Below are positions 34,184-43,067 of a stretch of 64,000 nucleotides of DNA, piece by piece. The stretch spans positions 558,001 through 622,000 of the forward strand of contig NZ_CP011071.1 in assembly GCF_000963865.1 (NCBI RefSeq), given 5' to 3'. Under the pieces are notes generated by a model. The model saw only the letters and a list, made by a program, of their open reading frames with translations, ran no database searches and had not been told where the DNA came from. This stretch comes from Flagellimonas lutaonensis. Its GTDB lineage: Bacteria; Bacteroidota; Bacteroidia; Flavobacteriales; Flavobacteriaceae. The number at the start of each line of letters is the position of its first letter. The first letter of the stretch is position 1. Both the position numbers and the translations under genes were made by a program.

Positions 34184-36277
34184 TTACATTCCCTGTGCCT
34201 GTATGGCCGTGATGATGACCGTGTTCACAATATCATCAACTGTACAGCCGCGGCTTAGGTCGTTCACGGGTTTTCTGAGTCCTTGCAACATGGGGCCAAT
34301 GGCGAGGGCACCGGTCTCGCGCTGCACTGCCTTGTAGGTGTTGTTGCCCGTATTGAGATCAGGAAAAATAAAGATTGTTGCTTGGCCCGCCACCTGCGAA
34401 TCGGGCAATTTGCTCCTGCCGACCTGAAGATCAACGGCGGCATCATACTGTATAGGCCCCTCGATTTTCAGGTCGGGCCGTTTTTGTTTCACGAGTTCGG
34501 TGGCCGTGCGTACGCGATCGACATCCTCTCCCATACCCGAAGTGCCCGACGAATACGATAGCATGGCGATTTTGGGCTCAATGCCGAAAGCGGCACCGGT
34601 ATCTGCCGATGAAATCGCGATTTCTGCCAATTGCTCTGCCGTTGGGTTGGGGTTGATGGCACAATCGCCAAAGACCACCACCCGATCGGGCAGGCACATA
34701 AAAAAGATGGAAGACACCAACGAGACCCCGGGTACGGTCTTTATGAATTGTAGGGCCGGCCGTATGGTGTGCTGGGTGGTGTGTACGGCCCCAGATACCA
34801 TACCGTCTGCATGGCCCTTATAGACCATCATGGTGCCGAAATAGGATACATCGGTCATGAGGTCGCGTGCCATGGCGCGGTTGAGGTTTTTATGTTTTCG
34901 CAACTCGTAGAGCGTCTCGGCATAGTCGTCAAAACAATCGGCCGATGCGGGATCGAGGATCGATATTTTACCAATATCCAGATCTAGGTCGAGTTGTGTG
35001 ACTTTCTCTGTGATCTGTTGTGGGTCGCCGAGCAACGTGATGGTGGCCGCACCGGTATCGACCAATTCTTTTGCGGCATATAGGATGCGTTCGTCGGATC
35101 CCTCGGGCAGTACAATATGTTTTTTGTCGGTCTGTGCCGTTTTGAGCAGGTTGTATTGGAACATTCTAGGGGTAATGCCATTGGGGGTAAAGGTGATCAG
35201 CCGATCGGCAAGCTCTTCCACGGGGGTGTATTTGGCAAAATCCTGTATTGAAGTGGTTATTTTCTGGGTGTTCTCTGCATAAATTTTCGGTGCAATGGCT
35301 CCAACGCGATTGGTAATATCAAAGGTATCGTCTTGCACTGATATAATAGGAACAACTTCTGATAGCCCTTCAATCAATTTAATAATGGATTCTTCAGGCC
35401 GCAGCCCACCGGTGAGCACGATTCCCGAGACGGTCGGATAGTTGGAGGACAGGTTCGCCTGCAAGGCCCCCAAGATAATATCGGCACGGTCGCCGGGGGT
35501 AATGACCAAGCCGTCTTCTCGCAAGTGTGTCAGGTAATTGCGCAGTTGCATCGCCCCCACACCAAAATGCCCCGCTTGGTTGTTCATATAATCTTCGCCA
35601 AAAAGCACTTCGCCCTCAAGCTGGTCAACAATTTCCTTGATGGTGGGGTTGCCCAAGATTGGGTTCAGTGGAATGGTGCCCACAAGCACATCGTCGGGCA
35701 GTTCATTTTTGAGAGCCTCTTTGACCAAGGTCACGTTTTCGGGCCGGATCTTGTTGGCGACCAGCATGACCACCTCTACTCCCTTGTCTTTGAACGAGTC
35801 GTAGGCGAGGTACATGTCTCCGATGAACTCATCGAGTGTCTTGCCCACACCACTGGTCAAGATAATTGTCGGTATGCCCAAGTTCTTGGCCATGAGCACG
35901 TTGATGTCCCATTCGATGATACCGCCCTCACCGGTGAAATCGGTGCCTTCCACAAGCACAAAATCAAACCGGTCTTCAATCGCCTTGTACTTTCGTATGA
36001 TTTTGTCGAGCACCTCATCCTCTTTGTTCTTGTTGAGCTTTTTTACCACTTGGCTCCGGGTAAAGGCATAGGCCTCATCATGTTTCAGATCCAGTTCAAA
36101 ATAGGAGATGACGGTGTGGATGTGGTTGTCCTCTTTTCCATCGACAAGGTCATCGATAATGGGCCTGAAATAGCCCACTTTGGCAATCTTGCCCAACAAC
36201 ACCTGCATCAATCCGAGAGAAACGATTGATTTGCCGCTCTTGGGTTCGGTGGTGGCAATATAAACGGCTTTGTTCAT
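34184..36277 (-). CDS. pta: Phosphate acetyltransferase (long form)
   Basis: 697 residues from ATG 36277 (MNKAVYIATTEPKSGKS). The N-terminal P-loop-like domain (EPKSGKSIVSLGL) and DRTGG domain (about 215-330) precede the catalytic PTA domain (HIVLPEGSDERI, then SADTGAAFGIEPKIAML and YDAAVD), as in long Pta enzymes. It converts acetyl-CoA and phosphate to acetyl phosphate. An alternative ATG at 36394 lies nearer the promoter but its extension is unlike the family. Confidence 0.95.
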   Translation of the reverse strand: MNKAVYIATTEPKSGKSIVSLGLMQVLLGKIAKVGYFRPIIDDLVDGKEDNHIHTVISYFELDLKHDEAYAFTRSQVVKKLNKNKEDEVLDKIIRKYKAIEDRFDFVLVEGTDFTGEGGIIEWDINVLMAKNLGIPTIILTSGVGKTLDEFIGDMYLAYDSFKDKGVEVVMLVANKIRPENVTLVKEALKNELPDDVLVGTIPLNPILGNPTIKEIVDQLEGEVLFGEDYMNNQAGHFGVGAMQLRNYLTHLREDGLVITPGDRADIILGALQANLSSNYPTVSGIVLTGGLRPEESIIKLIEGLSEVVPIISVQDDTFDITNRVGAIAPKIYAENTQKITTSIQDFAKYTPVEELADRLITFTPNGITPRMFQYNLLKTAQTDKKHIVLPEGSDERILYAAKELVDTGAATITLLGDPQQITEKVTQLDLDLDIGKISILDPASADCFDDYAETLYELRKHKNLNRAMARDLMTDVSYFGTMMVYKGHADGMVSGAVHTTQHTIRPALQFIKTVPGVSLVSSIFFMCLPDRVVVFGDCAINPNPTAEQLAEIAISSADTGAAFGIEPKIAMLSYSSGTSGMGEDVDRVRTATELVKQKRPDLKIEGPIQYDAAVDLQVGRSKLPDSQVAGQATIFIFPDLNTGNNTYKAVQRETGALAIGPMLQGLRKPVNDLSRGCTVDDIVNTVIITAIQAQGM

Positions 36278-36421
36278 GACCATTCTTGGGTTTGAGGCTG
36301 CAAATTTATGGGATTCTTTTACGGTAATCCATCTATTTGTCCTGATAATAAAGATTTTTGTTTTTTGAAAGGCATATTGGGCATTGTTGAACATTTTTTC
36401 ATGACCGGCAAATTTTTTGGG

Positions 36422-36464
36422 CGAAAGTATTGTACCAGGTCAACACGTTAAATGATATGGGTCA
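36422..36464 (-). promoter_or_regulatory. Regulon site 9: pta-ackA promoter
   Basis: TGAT-ATGG-GTCA at 36453-36464 and TACTTTCG starting at 36429 on the minus strand. The implied mRNA leader to the pta ATG is about 140 bases, long enough for further control. Confidence 0.65.
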
Positions 36465-36552
36465 GAAAAAGCGAAGAATCTTTTATGTAAAGAGGGTGAC
36501 ATTCAAGGTAACCCAAAGACGAAAAAACCAAAACCCAAAATTCTACAGCAAC

Positions 36553-36595
36553 TGATTTTCGTCATGGTAATTCTTGTTTCCCTCAGCTAATTTTA
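36553..36595 (+). promoter_or_regulatory. Regulon site 10: first usp gene promoter
   Basis: TGAT-TTTC-GTCA at 36553-36564 and TAATTTTA starting at 36588, 23 bases apart. Confidence 0.65.
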
Positions 36596-36613
36596 AGCCC
36601 TAAAACCAGTGCC

Positions 36614-37465
36614 ATGAACAAGCGCATTCTATTACCGACAGATTTTTCACAATACGCGTTCAACGCTATCCGCTATGCCCTAAATCTTTACGACTCGGTC
36701 GATTGTGATTTCTACTTTCTCAATGTTTACCAAGTAGATGGCTATGCATTGGACAACATGATGATGGTTCCCGAACCTGGTGAGAGGGCCTTCGAAGTGG
36801 CAAAACGAAAGTCTGAAGAGCAATTCGAAAAATTGATGGAACAATTGAGGGCACACCCCAAAAATCCGAGGCACAGGTATCACACCATATCGACCTTCAA
36901 TTCACTGTTGGAAGCCGTGAAACAGACCATAGCCAAAAAAGACATTGACATCGTGGTCATGGGTACTAAAGGCCTTACCCAATCTAGAACGGTCATCTAT
37001 GGCACCAATGCCATCAATGTCATGGAAAAGGTAACGGAATGCCCAGTATTGGCAGTGCCTTTAGAGACACAGTTTGTACCTCCTAAAGAAATTGTCTTTC
37101 CCACCGATTTTAAGACCGTTTTTAAGCGTAAAGAACTCAATTATCTGATTGAAATCTGTAAAATGCATAATTCGTTTCTATGGATATTGCACATAGATAG
37201 AACCGATGGCCTCAGTAAAAGGCAGTTAGAGAACAAAGATCTTTTAGATTCGATTTTAGGCGACATAGACCATGACTACAATATCTTGGAGGATATGAAA
37301 GTGCAAGAGGGCATCAACATCTTTGTCGAAAGCCGTGGCAGCGATATGATTGCCTTTATCAATAGAAAGCACCACTTTTTCGGAAGCATTTTCACAAAAC
37401 CCCTGGTCAAAGAATTGGGGTACCACTCGCGCATTCCGATCTTGGTTTTGAACGACCGCTCATGA
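36614..37465 (+). CDS. Universal stress protein, two UspA domains (1)
   Basis: 283 residues. The first Usp domain (1-150) keeps KRILLPTDFSQYAFNAIRYAL and the nucleotide loop VMGTKGLTQSRTVIYGTNAINVM (G-2x-G-9x-GT type). The second (155-283) starts EIVFPTDFK and is degenerate in its loop. These proteins bind ATP or sense energy state in other bacteria. It is one of four in 5 kb, each with about the same two-domain design. Confidence 0.92.
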   Translation: MNKRILLPTDFSQYAFNAIRYALNLYDSVDCDFYFLNVYQVDGYALDNMMMVPEPGERAFEVAKRKSEEQFEKLMEQLRAHPKNPRHRYHTISTFNSLLEAVKQTIAKKDIDIVVMGTKGLTQSRTVIYGTNAINVMEKVTECPVLAVPLETQFVPPKEIVFPTDFKTVFKRKELNYLIEICKMHNSFLWILHIDRTDGLSKRQLENKDLLDSILGDIDHDYNILEDMKVQEGINIFVESRGSDMIAFINRKHHFFGSIFTKPLVKELGYHSRIPILVLNDRS

Positions 37466-37495
37466 CTGCATATTTCTGAAAATATGCCACCCGAT

Positions 37496-37538
37496 TGATT
37501 CAGGTCATTTGCCCCTGCACTATCTACATCTAACTTTA
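37496..37538 (+). promoter_or_regulatory. Regulon site 11: second usp gene promoter
   Basis: TGAT-TCAG-GTCA at 37496-37507 and TAACTTTA starting at 37531. Confidence 0.65.
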
Positions 37539-37554
37539 AGGCAGAGATACCGAC

Positions 37555-38430
37555 ATGATGAAAACAATATTGTACGCGACCGATTATTCAAACGAATCAG
37601 TGGCAGCGCTAAAGTATGCCTTGGGCATTGCAAGAGCATTGCGTGTACGCATGGTGCTCACACATGTATATGACGTGCCCACCGTACTGGGCACCCAATC
37701 GGCAGAACCTTTTCCCGACCTGTCCAGAGATGCCAGAAAGCATGAACGCCAAAGGCTACAGGAGTTTTTTGAAGAACACATAGGAAAAGTATCTGATGAA
37801 ACATTGATACGCTTCGAGCCAGTAGAGCATACATCGGTTACCAAGGGCATCATCTCAAAGGCCGCCGAATGGCATGCCTATGTCATCTTTGTCGGTGTCA
37901 GGGGTGGCAGCAAACTTCGGGAAATCATTATGGGGAGCACCACTAAGGCCCTGATAGAAAAGGCACCTTGCCCAGTCTGGGCGATTCCTGAAAATGCCGA
38001 CTATGCGCCTTTGAAGACCATAGTATATGCCACTGCCTTTGAAGAAGAAGATGTGTATGCCATTCGTAAACTGGCCGGAATGGCCAGACCTTTCAAGGCC
38101 AAAATCAAGATCGTACATATCTCGACCGAGAATGAATATGCCGGAGAAAGCCAAATGGAATGGTTCAAAGACCTGCTTCGACAAAAGGTCACCTACAGGC
38201 GAATTGACTTTGAACTCATTTTTTCTGAAAATATTTTTGAACGAATCAAAACCTATTTAGAAGAAGTGAACGCTGATCTTTTGGTCATGTTGGAGCGCGG
38301 CAAGAAAAGTTTCTTCAAAAAATGGATGCGCGGCGATCTGGTCAAAAAAATGGAATCGTACGGCAAAGTTCCTCTATTGAGTTTTAGAGAGGGCAACCAT
38401 CAGCTTTTTTATTTCAAGGCGGTGCTTTAA
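37555..38430 (+). CDS. Universal stress protein, two UspA domains (2)
   Basis: 291 residues, start MMKTILYATDYSNESVAALKY (the second ATG is equally possible). The first domain has the loop FVGVRGGSKLREIIMGSTTKALI and the second (KTIVYATAFEEEDVYAI) is degenerate. The C-terminal segment (LLVMLERGKKSFFKKW) resembles that of the other copies. A small membrane protein gene follows 10 bases later in the same operon. Confidence 0.92.
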   Translation: MMKTILYATDYSNESVAALKYALGIARALRVRMVLTHVYDVPTVLGTQSAEPFPDLSRDARKHERQRLQEFFEEHIGKVSDETLIRFEPVEHTSVTKGIISKAAEWHAYVIFVGVRGGSKLREIIMGSTTKALIEKAPCPVWAIPENADYAPLKTIVYATAFEEEDVYAIRKLAGMARPFKAKIKIVHISTENEYAGESQMEWFKDLLRQKVTYRRIDFELIFSENIFERIKTYLEEVNADLLVMLERGKKSFFKKWMRGDLVKKMESYGKVPLLSFREGNHQLFYFKAVL

Positions 38431-38440
38431 AACAAGTATC

Positions 38441-38734
38441 ATGGCACGAAGACTGTATTTTATAATAATGCTTGTGGCCATTGGGCTTGCCATTTATCTA
38501 TATACCGCCAGATCGGCCCACACCCAGACTTTCATCATCGCGGCCGCAACCCTGTTGTTCATGTTTTTTGGTATGGGCATTCATGGTCTGATCGCACATT
38601 CTCTAAACCCAAAGGTCAAAGGTGGCCTTTTGATCTATCCATTGCTGATGGGTGCGCTTTGGGCCGTTCTTTTTCTATTGTTCGTGTTTTTCATCTTGCC
38701 CATTTTTTGTCCTGATTTTTTGATCAGCCCCTGA
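38441..38734 (+). CDS. Small membrane protein (97 aa)
   Basis: Three hydrophobic helices (YFIIMLVAIGLAIYLYTA, IIAAATLLFMFFGMGIHGLI and LLIYPLLMGALWAVLFLLF). No family recognised. Ten bases after a usp gene, so it is probably cotranscribed and induced with it. Confidence 0.7.
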   Translation: MARRLYFIIMLVAIGLAIYLYTARSAHTQTFIIAAATLLFMFFGMGIHGLIAHSLNPKVKGGLLIYPLLMGALWAVLFLLFVFFILPIFCPDFLISP

Positions 38735-38759
38735 AAAGGCTGGCCATCCTTATTGGGGC

Positions 38760-38802
38760 TGACCCACATCATTTTGTAATGTGTTCTTTGAGACTATTTT
38801 TC
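38760..38802 (+). promoter_or_regulatory. Regulon site 12: promoter of the 85-residue protein
   Basis: TGAC-CCAC-ATCA at 38760-38771 and TATTTTTC starting at 38795. It rules out the ATG at 38779 as start of the following gene. Confidence 0.65.
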
Positions 38803-38829
38803 CACGATAAGATTCAAAACAGGAACACT

Positions 38830-39087
38830 ATGAAAGCTATGGCAAAAATAAGAGACCTAAAAAGCAATGAGGCGAAACAGCTTATTGTAAGAAATTTGAA
38901 CCGTATATTGGATTTCTGCATTTTGGATATCGATATAGAAAGAGGCACCCTGTACTTCATCTACGCCACCCCTCTTACCCTTGAAAAGGCTAAAAGGGAA
39001 TTACGTTGCATAGGGCACCCGATGGACTATTGCATCTTGCAGAAGAGCATATCAAAGAAGCACGACGAAAGCTCATTGAAAGCCTGA
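38830..39087 (+). CDS. Small hypothetical protein (85 aa), ferredoxin-like fold suspected
   Basis: ATG at 38830 (MKAMAKIRDLKSNEAKQLI), chosen because the -7 box ends at 38802. The order LNRILDFCILDIDIERGTLYF and PLTLEKAKRELRCIGHPM suggests a beta-alpha-beta heavy-metal-associated-like fold lacking the CxxC. Function unknown. Confidence 0.6.
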   Translation: MKAMAKIRDLKSNEAKQLIVRNLNRILDFCILDIDIERGTLYFIYATPLTLEKAKRELRCIGHPMDYCILQKSISKKHDESSLKA

Positions 39088-39122
39088 AAAAACACTTGGA
39101 CTACAACGGTTTGGCATAAGGG

Positions 39123-39929
39123 TCATTCAACATCAGGGAGTATCAACAACGGTATTTTGGCAGAAAAAGCGACCTTGCGTATTATCGGTTCCCGTAATAA
39201 CTTTTCAAAGAAACTGTGCCTGTTCTTTTTAAATATGACCATGTCAACATCATTTCGTTGGCTCAACATGCTTTTCATGGCTGACGATATAGAAGTTTTC
39301 AGCGGCACCTCTTCAAAACGGTACTTCAAACCCACAAAATTGTCTTCGTAGAGTTTGCGGTTGGCTTTCTGTTCTTCGTTCATGGCGTTTCCGCGATCAA
39401 AATATACCATTGTCAATGCAATATCATGGCATTTGATGAGGTCTTTGAGCACTTTAAGGGCGGTGGTGCCAATCGGTTTTTTAAGGTCATTGGCGAAGAT
39501 CATTTTTTTGGGCATTTGTAGCCCGAAGCCTTCGGGTACGGTTATAATGGGGCAAGTGTTGACGTGCCGTACAACACTCACCGCGGTGCTGCCCATAAAT
39601 GTTTTGGCCAATGCAGTGGCCCCTTTGCTGCCCATGACCACAAAATCCACTTTCTTATCGGCAACGGTTGCAGCAATCGCTTCCAATGCTAGATTATCGA
39701 CCATGATAGGCTCAAATTGATGGTTGTCTTTTTTGGTTTCGGTAAGGCCCGACACCAATTTTTTCAACATTAGTTGTGCATCGGATTTTCCCGTTGGTGC
39801 CGATGGGGCCATTTGGTAGGCATTGAGCACAAAAAATGTGCATTTTTCTTTTTCAAATAAGGCAATGGCATAATCGATGGCCACTTGGGCCGCTTCAGAA
39901 AAATCTGTTGGCAAGAGTATTTTTTTCAT
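39123..39929 (-). CDS. Universal stress protein, two UspA domains (3)
   Basis: 268 residues. First domain: KKILLPTDFSEAAQVAIDYAI and loop VMGSKGATALAKTFMGSTAVSVV. Second domain: KKMIFANDLKKPIGTTAL, degenerate loop. It begins 4 bases after the next usp gene ends, so the two share the promoter at site 13. Confidence 0.92.
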   Translation of the reverse strand: MKKILLPTDFSEAAQVAIDYAIALFEKEKCTFFVLNAYQMAPSAPTGKSDAQLMLKKLVSGLTETKKDNHQFEPIMVDNLALEAIAATVADKKVDFVVMGSKGATALAKTFMGSTAVSVVRHVNTCPIITVPEGFGLQMPKKMIFANDLKKPIGTTALKVLKDLIKCHDIALTMVYFDRGNAMNEEQKANRKLYEDNFVGLKYRFEEVPLKTSISSAMKSMLSQRNDVDMVIFKKNRHSFFEKLLREPIIRKVAFSAKIPLLILPDVE

Positions 39930-39933
39930 CGCT

Positions 39934-40794
39934 TTAGTTAGTGACTTCAGAGGTATCCCTTATGATCAAAAAAGGAATTTTCACATGAAATCCGATTTGA
40001 TCTACATTTTGCTTGATAAGCAACCGCTCGAAGAAAGAGTGTTCTTTGTTCATCATGGCCAGCAGTTGAAAATCATGGTCTTCTATATGCTCTAAAATGG
40101 CATCGGGCATCAATTTGCCCTGAATCTCTGTAAATTGGTACGGCACTTCTTTTAAACAATTTTTTAGGTGCTTTTTATTTTGTTCCTGCTTGTCGGTCAA
40201 ATCATTTTCAGGCAGTTCCTTTACGTGCAGTACCGTGATCTTTGCCATATACTCTTCGGCAATTTCAATAAGTGAACGTAGCTCTTTGATTTTATACTTT
40301 GACCAATAGTCGGTTGGAAAAAGGATGTTTTCCATTTTGGTAAACTTGCTGCTTTCAGGGATGGCCAGTACGGGTATTTTTGCCTTTCGGATCACGAATA
40401 CAGCATTAGATCCCAAGAATAGCTGTTTGGCCCCTGTTGCCCCTTTGGTGCCCATGACCACCAAATCAATATTCTTCTCATCGGTGAGTTCATTGATCTC
40501 ATCTGTCAATGTATTGAAGGCAGATACGGTCTCAAAACTGTGGTTCGGGTTGGGGAATTGTTTCTTAATGTCTTTCAAGGTTCTTTCGAGCCCTGCCAAG
40601 GAAACATCGACCTTAATATCAGGAATGGCACTGTAAGCAGGGCCTCCTATCAGATAATCCATACGGTAAAAGACTGGGGTATAGGTATGCAGCAGATAGA
40701 ACTTGGCGGTTTCCTCCTTGAAGAATTCCAGGGCGTAGCAAATGGCGTTCCATGCGTTATCAGAAAAATCGGTGGGTATGAGAATGGTCTTCAT
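39934..40794 (-). CDS. Universal stress protein, two UspA domains (4)
   Basis: 286 residues from ATG 40794 (MKTILIPTDFSDNAWNAICYA); the longer frame extends over the -7 box. The loop VMGTKGATGAKQLFLGSNAVFVI in the first domain is intact and the second domain starts ENILFPTDYWSKYKI. First gene of a two-usp operon. Confidence 0.92.
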   Translation of the reverse strand: MKTILIPTDFSDNAWNAICYALEFFKEETAKFYLLHTYTPVFYRMDYLIGGPAYSAIPDIKVDVSLAGLERTLKDIKKQFPNPNHSFETVSAFNTLTDEINELTDEKNIDLVVMGTKGATGAKQLFLGSNAVFVIRKAKIPVLAIPESSKFTKMENILFPTDYWSKYKIKELRSLIEIAEEYMAKITVLHVKELPENDLTDKQEQNKKHLKNCLKEVPYQFTEIQGKLMPDAILEHIEDHDFQLLAMMNKEHSFFERLLIKQNVDQIGFHVKIPFLIIRDTSEVTN

Positions 40795-40832
40795 CTGATG
40801 CGTTTTTGAGTGTTTCTGTGAAGTAACATCCC

Positions 40833-40875
40833 CAAAAATAATGGTCGGCAAAATTGAAAGCCATGATTTACGTCA
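40833..40875 (-). promoter_or_regulatory. Regulon site 13: usp-usp operon promoter
   Basis: TGAT-TTAC-GTCA at 40864-40875 and a perfect -7 box TATTTTTG starting at 40840 on the minus strand. Confidence 0.75.
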
Positions 40876-40901
40876 GTCTAGAAAAAGAGCGAATGTGCGG
40901 C

Positions 40902-40944
40902 TGACCGTTGTCATAAAATGGGGAGCGATATGCACATACCTTTG
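40902..40944 (+). promoter_or_regulatory. Regulon site 14: deoC-deoD promoter
   Basis: TGAC-CGTT-GTCA at 40902-40913 and a perfect -7 box TACCTTTG starting at 40937. It lies only 26 bases from site 13, which faces the other way. Confidence 0.75.
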
Positions 40945-40982
40945 AAAATATGCTATCTTCAAATGACAAAGCTCTCAAATCA

Positions 40983-41654
40983 ATGTCTGTGCACAAACCC
41001 ATAGCAAGTTACATCGACCATACCCTGCTAAAGCCAACGGCAACAGAAGCAGACATCAACAAACTCTGTCACGAGGCCACAACGCATGGTTTTCATTCGG
41101 TATGCATCAATGGGTGCCATGTTGCCCTTGCCAAAAAAGAACTTGGTCGTACAACGGTCGGTATCTGCACCGTGGTCGGATTTCCCCTGGGGGCCATGTC
41201 AACCGGGGCCAAAGTGGCAGAAGCCAAAGATTATGTTGACAAGGGGGCCGACGAAATCGACATGGTCATTAACATAGGATGGATAAAATCCAATAGCGAA
41301 AATCGGGTAAGAGATGAAATTGCCGCCATTAAAAAAGCGATTGATGATAGAATATTGAAAGTGATTTTAGAGACGTGTTACCTGACCCAAGCCGAAAAGC
41401 GAACGGTCTGTGAGCTGGCCTTAGAGGCCAAGGCAGATTTCGTAAAAACCTCTACGGGCTTTGGCACGGCAGGGGCGACCTTGGCCGATATAAAGTTGAT
41501 GAAAGCCGTGGTGGGCGACCAAATGGGAATCAAGGCCTCAGGCGGAATCAGGGATAGAGAAACCGCCCTGCGGTTCATTGACCAAGGTGCCTCACGCATT
41601 GGCACCTCATCCGGAGTCGCCATTGTATTATCTAGCACAAAACAAGGATCATGA
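40983..41654 (+). CDS. deoC: Deoxyribose-phosphate aldolase
   Basis: 223 residues from ATG 40983 (MSVHKPIASYIDHTLLKPT); the ATG at 40950 would sit on the transcription start. It splits deoxyribose 5-phosphate to acetaldehyde and glyceraldehyde 3-phosphate. The Schiff-base Lys lies in DFVKTSTGF, with KVILETCYL and IKASGGIRD as expected. Its TGA overlaps the deoD ATG (ATGA), so translation is coupled. Confidence 0.95.
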   Translation: MSVHKPIASYIDHTLLKPTATEADINKLCHEATTHGFHSVCINGCHVALAKKELGRTTVGICTVVGFPLGAMSTGAKVAEAKDYVDKGADEIDMVINIGWIKSNSENRVRDEIAAIKKAIDDRILKVILETCYLTQAEKRTVCELALEAKADFVKTSTGFGTAGATLADIKLMKAVVGDQMGIKASGGIRDRETALRFIDQGASRIGTSSGVAIVLSSTKQGS

Positions 41655-42352
41655 GCGTTCATATTGGGGCCAAATTGGGTGAAATCGCCAATACCGTACT
41701 GATGCCGGGCGACCCGCTGCGTGCAAAATGGATCGCAGAAACTTTTTTAGAAGACCCATTTTGCTATAACGATATTCGCGGCATGCTGGGGTACACCGGT
41801 ACTTTCAACGGTAAGCGGGTCTCTGTACAGGGGAGCGGTATGGGTATTCCTTCCGCATTGATATATTACCATGAACTGATCAAAGACTACGGGGTGAAGA
41901 ACCTGATCCGTGTGGGTACGGCAGGCTCTTATCAAAAAGATATTAAGATAAGGGATATTGTCTTGGCCATGGCAGCCTCTACAACCTCGGGCATCAACAA
42001 CTCACGTTTTATCAACGCCGATTATTCGCCCACCGCCAATTTTGAGCTTTTGATGGGGGCTGCCCTATATGCCAGGGCGAACGATATTCCCATAAAGGCG
42101 GGCAATGTACTTTCTTCAGATGAGTTCTATGAAGATGACCCCGAGGCTTACAAGTTATGGGCACGGTACGGGGTGCTCTGTGTTGAAATGGAAGCCGCCG
42201 GCCTTTACACCGTGGCCGCAAAGTACGATGTAAGGGCCTTGGCCATACTTACGATATCTGATTCTTTGGTGACCGGTGAAAGATCTACTGCCGAAGATCG
42301 TGAAACTACTTTCAGAAACATGGTACACATCGCATTGAACATTGCTGAGTGA
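41651..42352 (+). CDS. deoD: Purine nucleoside phosphorylase, DeoD type
   Basis: 233 residues, the usual length of the hexameric family. It yields base and (deoxy)ribose 1-phosphate. Motifs: MPGDPLRAKWIAE, GSGMGIPSALIYYHEL, RVGTAGSY, VEMEAAGLY and ISDSLVTGE. With DeoC it can drive energy recovery from nucleosides, joined to Pta-AckA through acetyl-CoA if acetaldehyde is oxidised. Confidence 0.93.
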   Translation: MSVHIGAKLGEIANTVLMPGDPLRAKWIAETFLEDPFCYNDIRGMLGYTGTFNGKRVSVQGSGMGIPSALIYYHELIKDYGVKNLIRVGTAGSYQKDIKIRDIVLAMAASTTSGINNSRFINADYSPTANFELLMGAALYARANDIPIKAGNVLSSDEFYEDDPEAYKLWARYGVLCVEMEAAGLYTVAAKYDVRALAILTISDSLVTGERSTAEDRETTFRNMVHIALNIAE

Positions 42353-42401
42353 AATTGGCAACCGAACCAAGCTTCGTTCAAAAACAAAAATTGGCCCCAA
42401 A

Positions 42402-42444
42402 TGATCTGGGTCATTTTGAATGTGCCCAAAAATCTTCAAATTTA
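42402..42444 (+). promoter_or_regulatory. Regulon site 15: DUF2267 gene promoter
   Basis: TGAT-CTGG-GTCA at 42402-42413. The -7 at standard spacing is weak (CAAATTTA, 42437). Confidence 0.5.
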
Positions 42445-42468
42445 TTGTTCATACTAAAAATATGCATC

Positions 42469-42921
42469 ATGGCACTTAATTTTAACCAATATGCAACAGA
42501 GGGGAATACCTTTTTAAAAGACTATGCCAAGCAATTGGGCTTTGGCAACGATACCGAAAAGGCGGGCAGAATATTTGTTTCGATCATGCACGCGTTGCGC
42601 GAGATCATACCGGTAGAGGAGTCTTTGCAGTTCATCGCACAACTGCCGATGTTCTTAAAGGCGGCCTACGTGAACGGGTGGACCATAAAGAAAAAGAAGC
42701 CCAAGATCAAACGAATGGATGAGTTTGTGGAGTTGGTCAAGGAAATGGACGGAGTGGCAGCCATCAACGATTATGGCTATGAGAATGACTTGGCCGAAAA
42801 GTATATCGACCTGACTTTCATCTATCTGAGAAAATATGTATCCCTTGGAGAAATGGAAGACATACGAGGCTCTCTTCCAAAAGATCTTAAAAGCATGATC
42901 TACTCCAATTTGATGTTTTAG
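42469..42921 (+). CDS. DUF2267 domain-containing protein
   Basis: 150 residues from ATG 42469 (MALNFNQYATEGNTFLKDYA); earlier in-frame codons are part of the promoter. DUF2267 features: a long helix pair with AGRIFVSIMHALREIIPVEESL and FIAQLPMFLKAAYVNGW. DUF2267 genes are recurrently linked to universal stress and redox regulons in other bacteria. Biochemical role unknown. Confidence 0.85.
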   Translation: MALNFNQYATEGNTFLKDYAKQLGFGNDTEKAGRIFVSIMHALREIIPVEESLQFIAQLPMFLKAAYVNGWTIKKKKPKIKRMDEFVELVKEMDGVAAINDYGYENDLAEKYIDLTFIYLRKYVSLGEMEDIRGSLPKDLKSMIYSNLMF

Positions 42922-42942
42922 GCCCCAAACCCTAGAATCAAT

Positions 42943-43020
42943 ATGAACGTCTTACTGGCCTTGCTTCTGTACATTTTTGTGCTGGTGGTTGTCCTGTACC
43001 TGAAAAGAAAGCAACTCTGA
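42943..43020 (+). CDS. 25-residue single-helix membrane miniprotein
   Basis: ATG at 42943, stop at 43018. The peptide is MNVLLALLLYIFVLVVVLY followed by a basic end (LKRKQL), a positive-inside single-span design. It lies 21 bases after the DUF2267 gene and would be cotranscribed. No homology claimed. Confidence 0.45.
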   Translation: MNVLLALLLYIFVLVVVLYLKRKQL

Positions 43021-43067
43021 CCTAAAACATGGCCGAAAGCACGCTAAAAGCCTGACAACGTTGCGGA

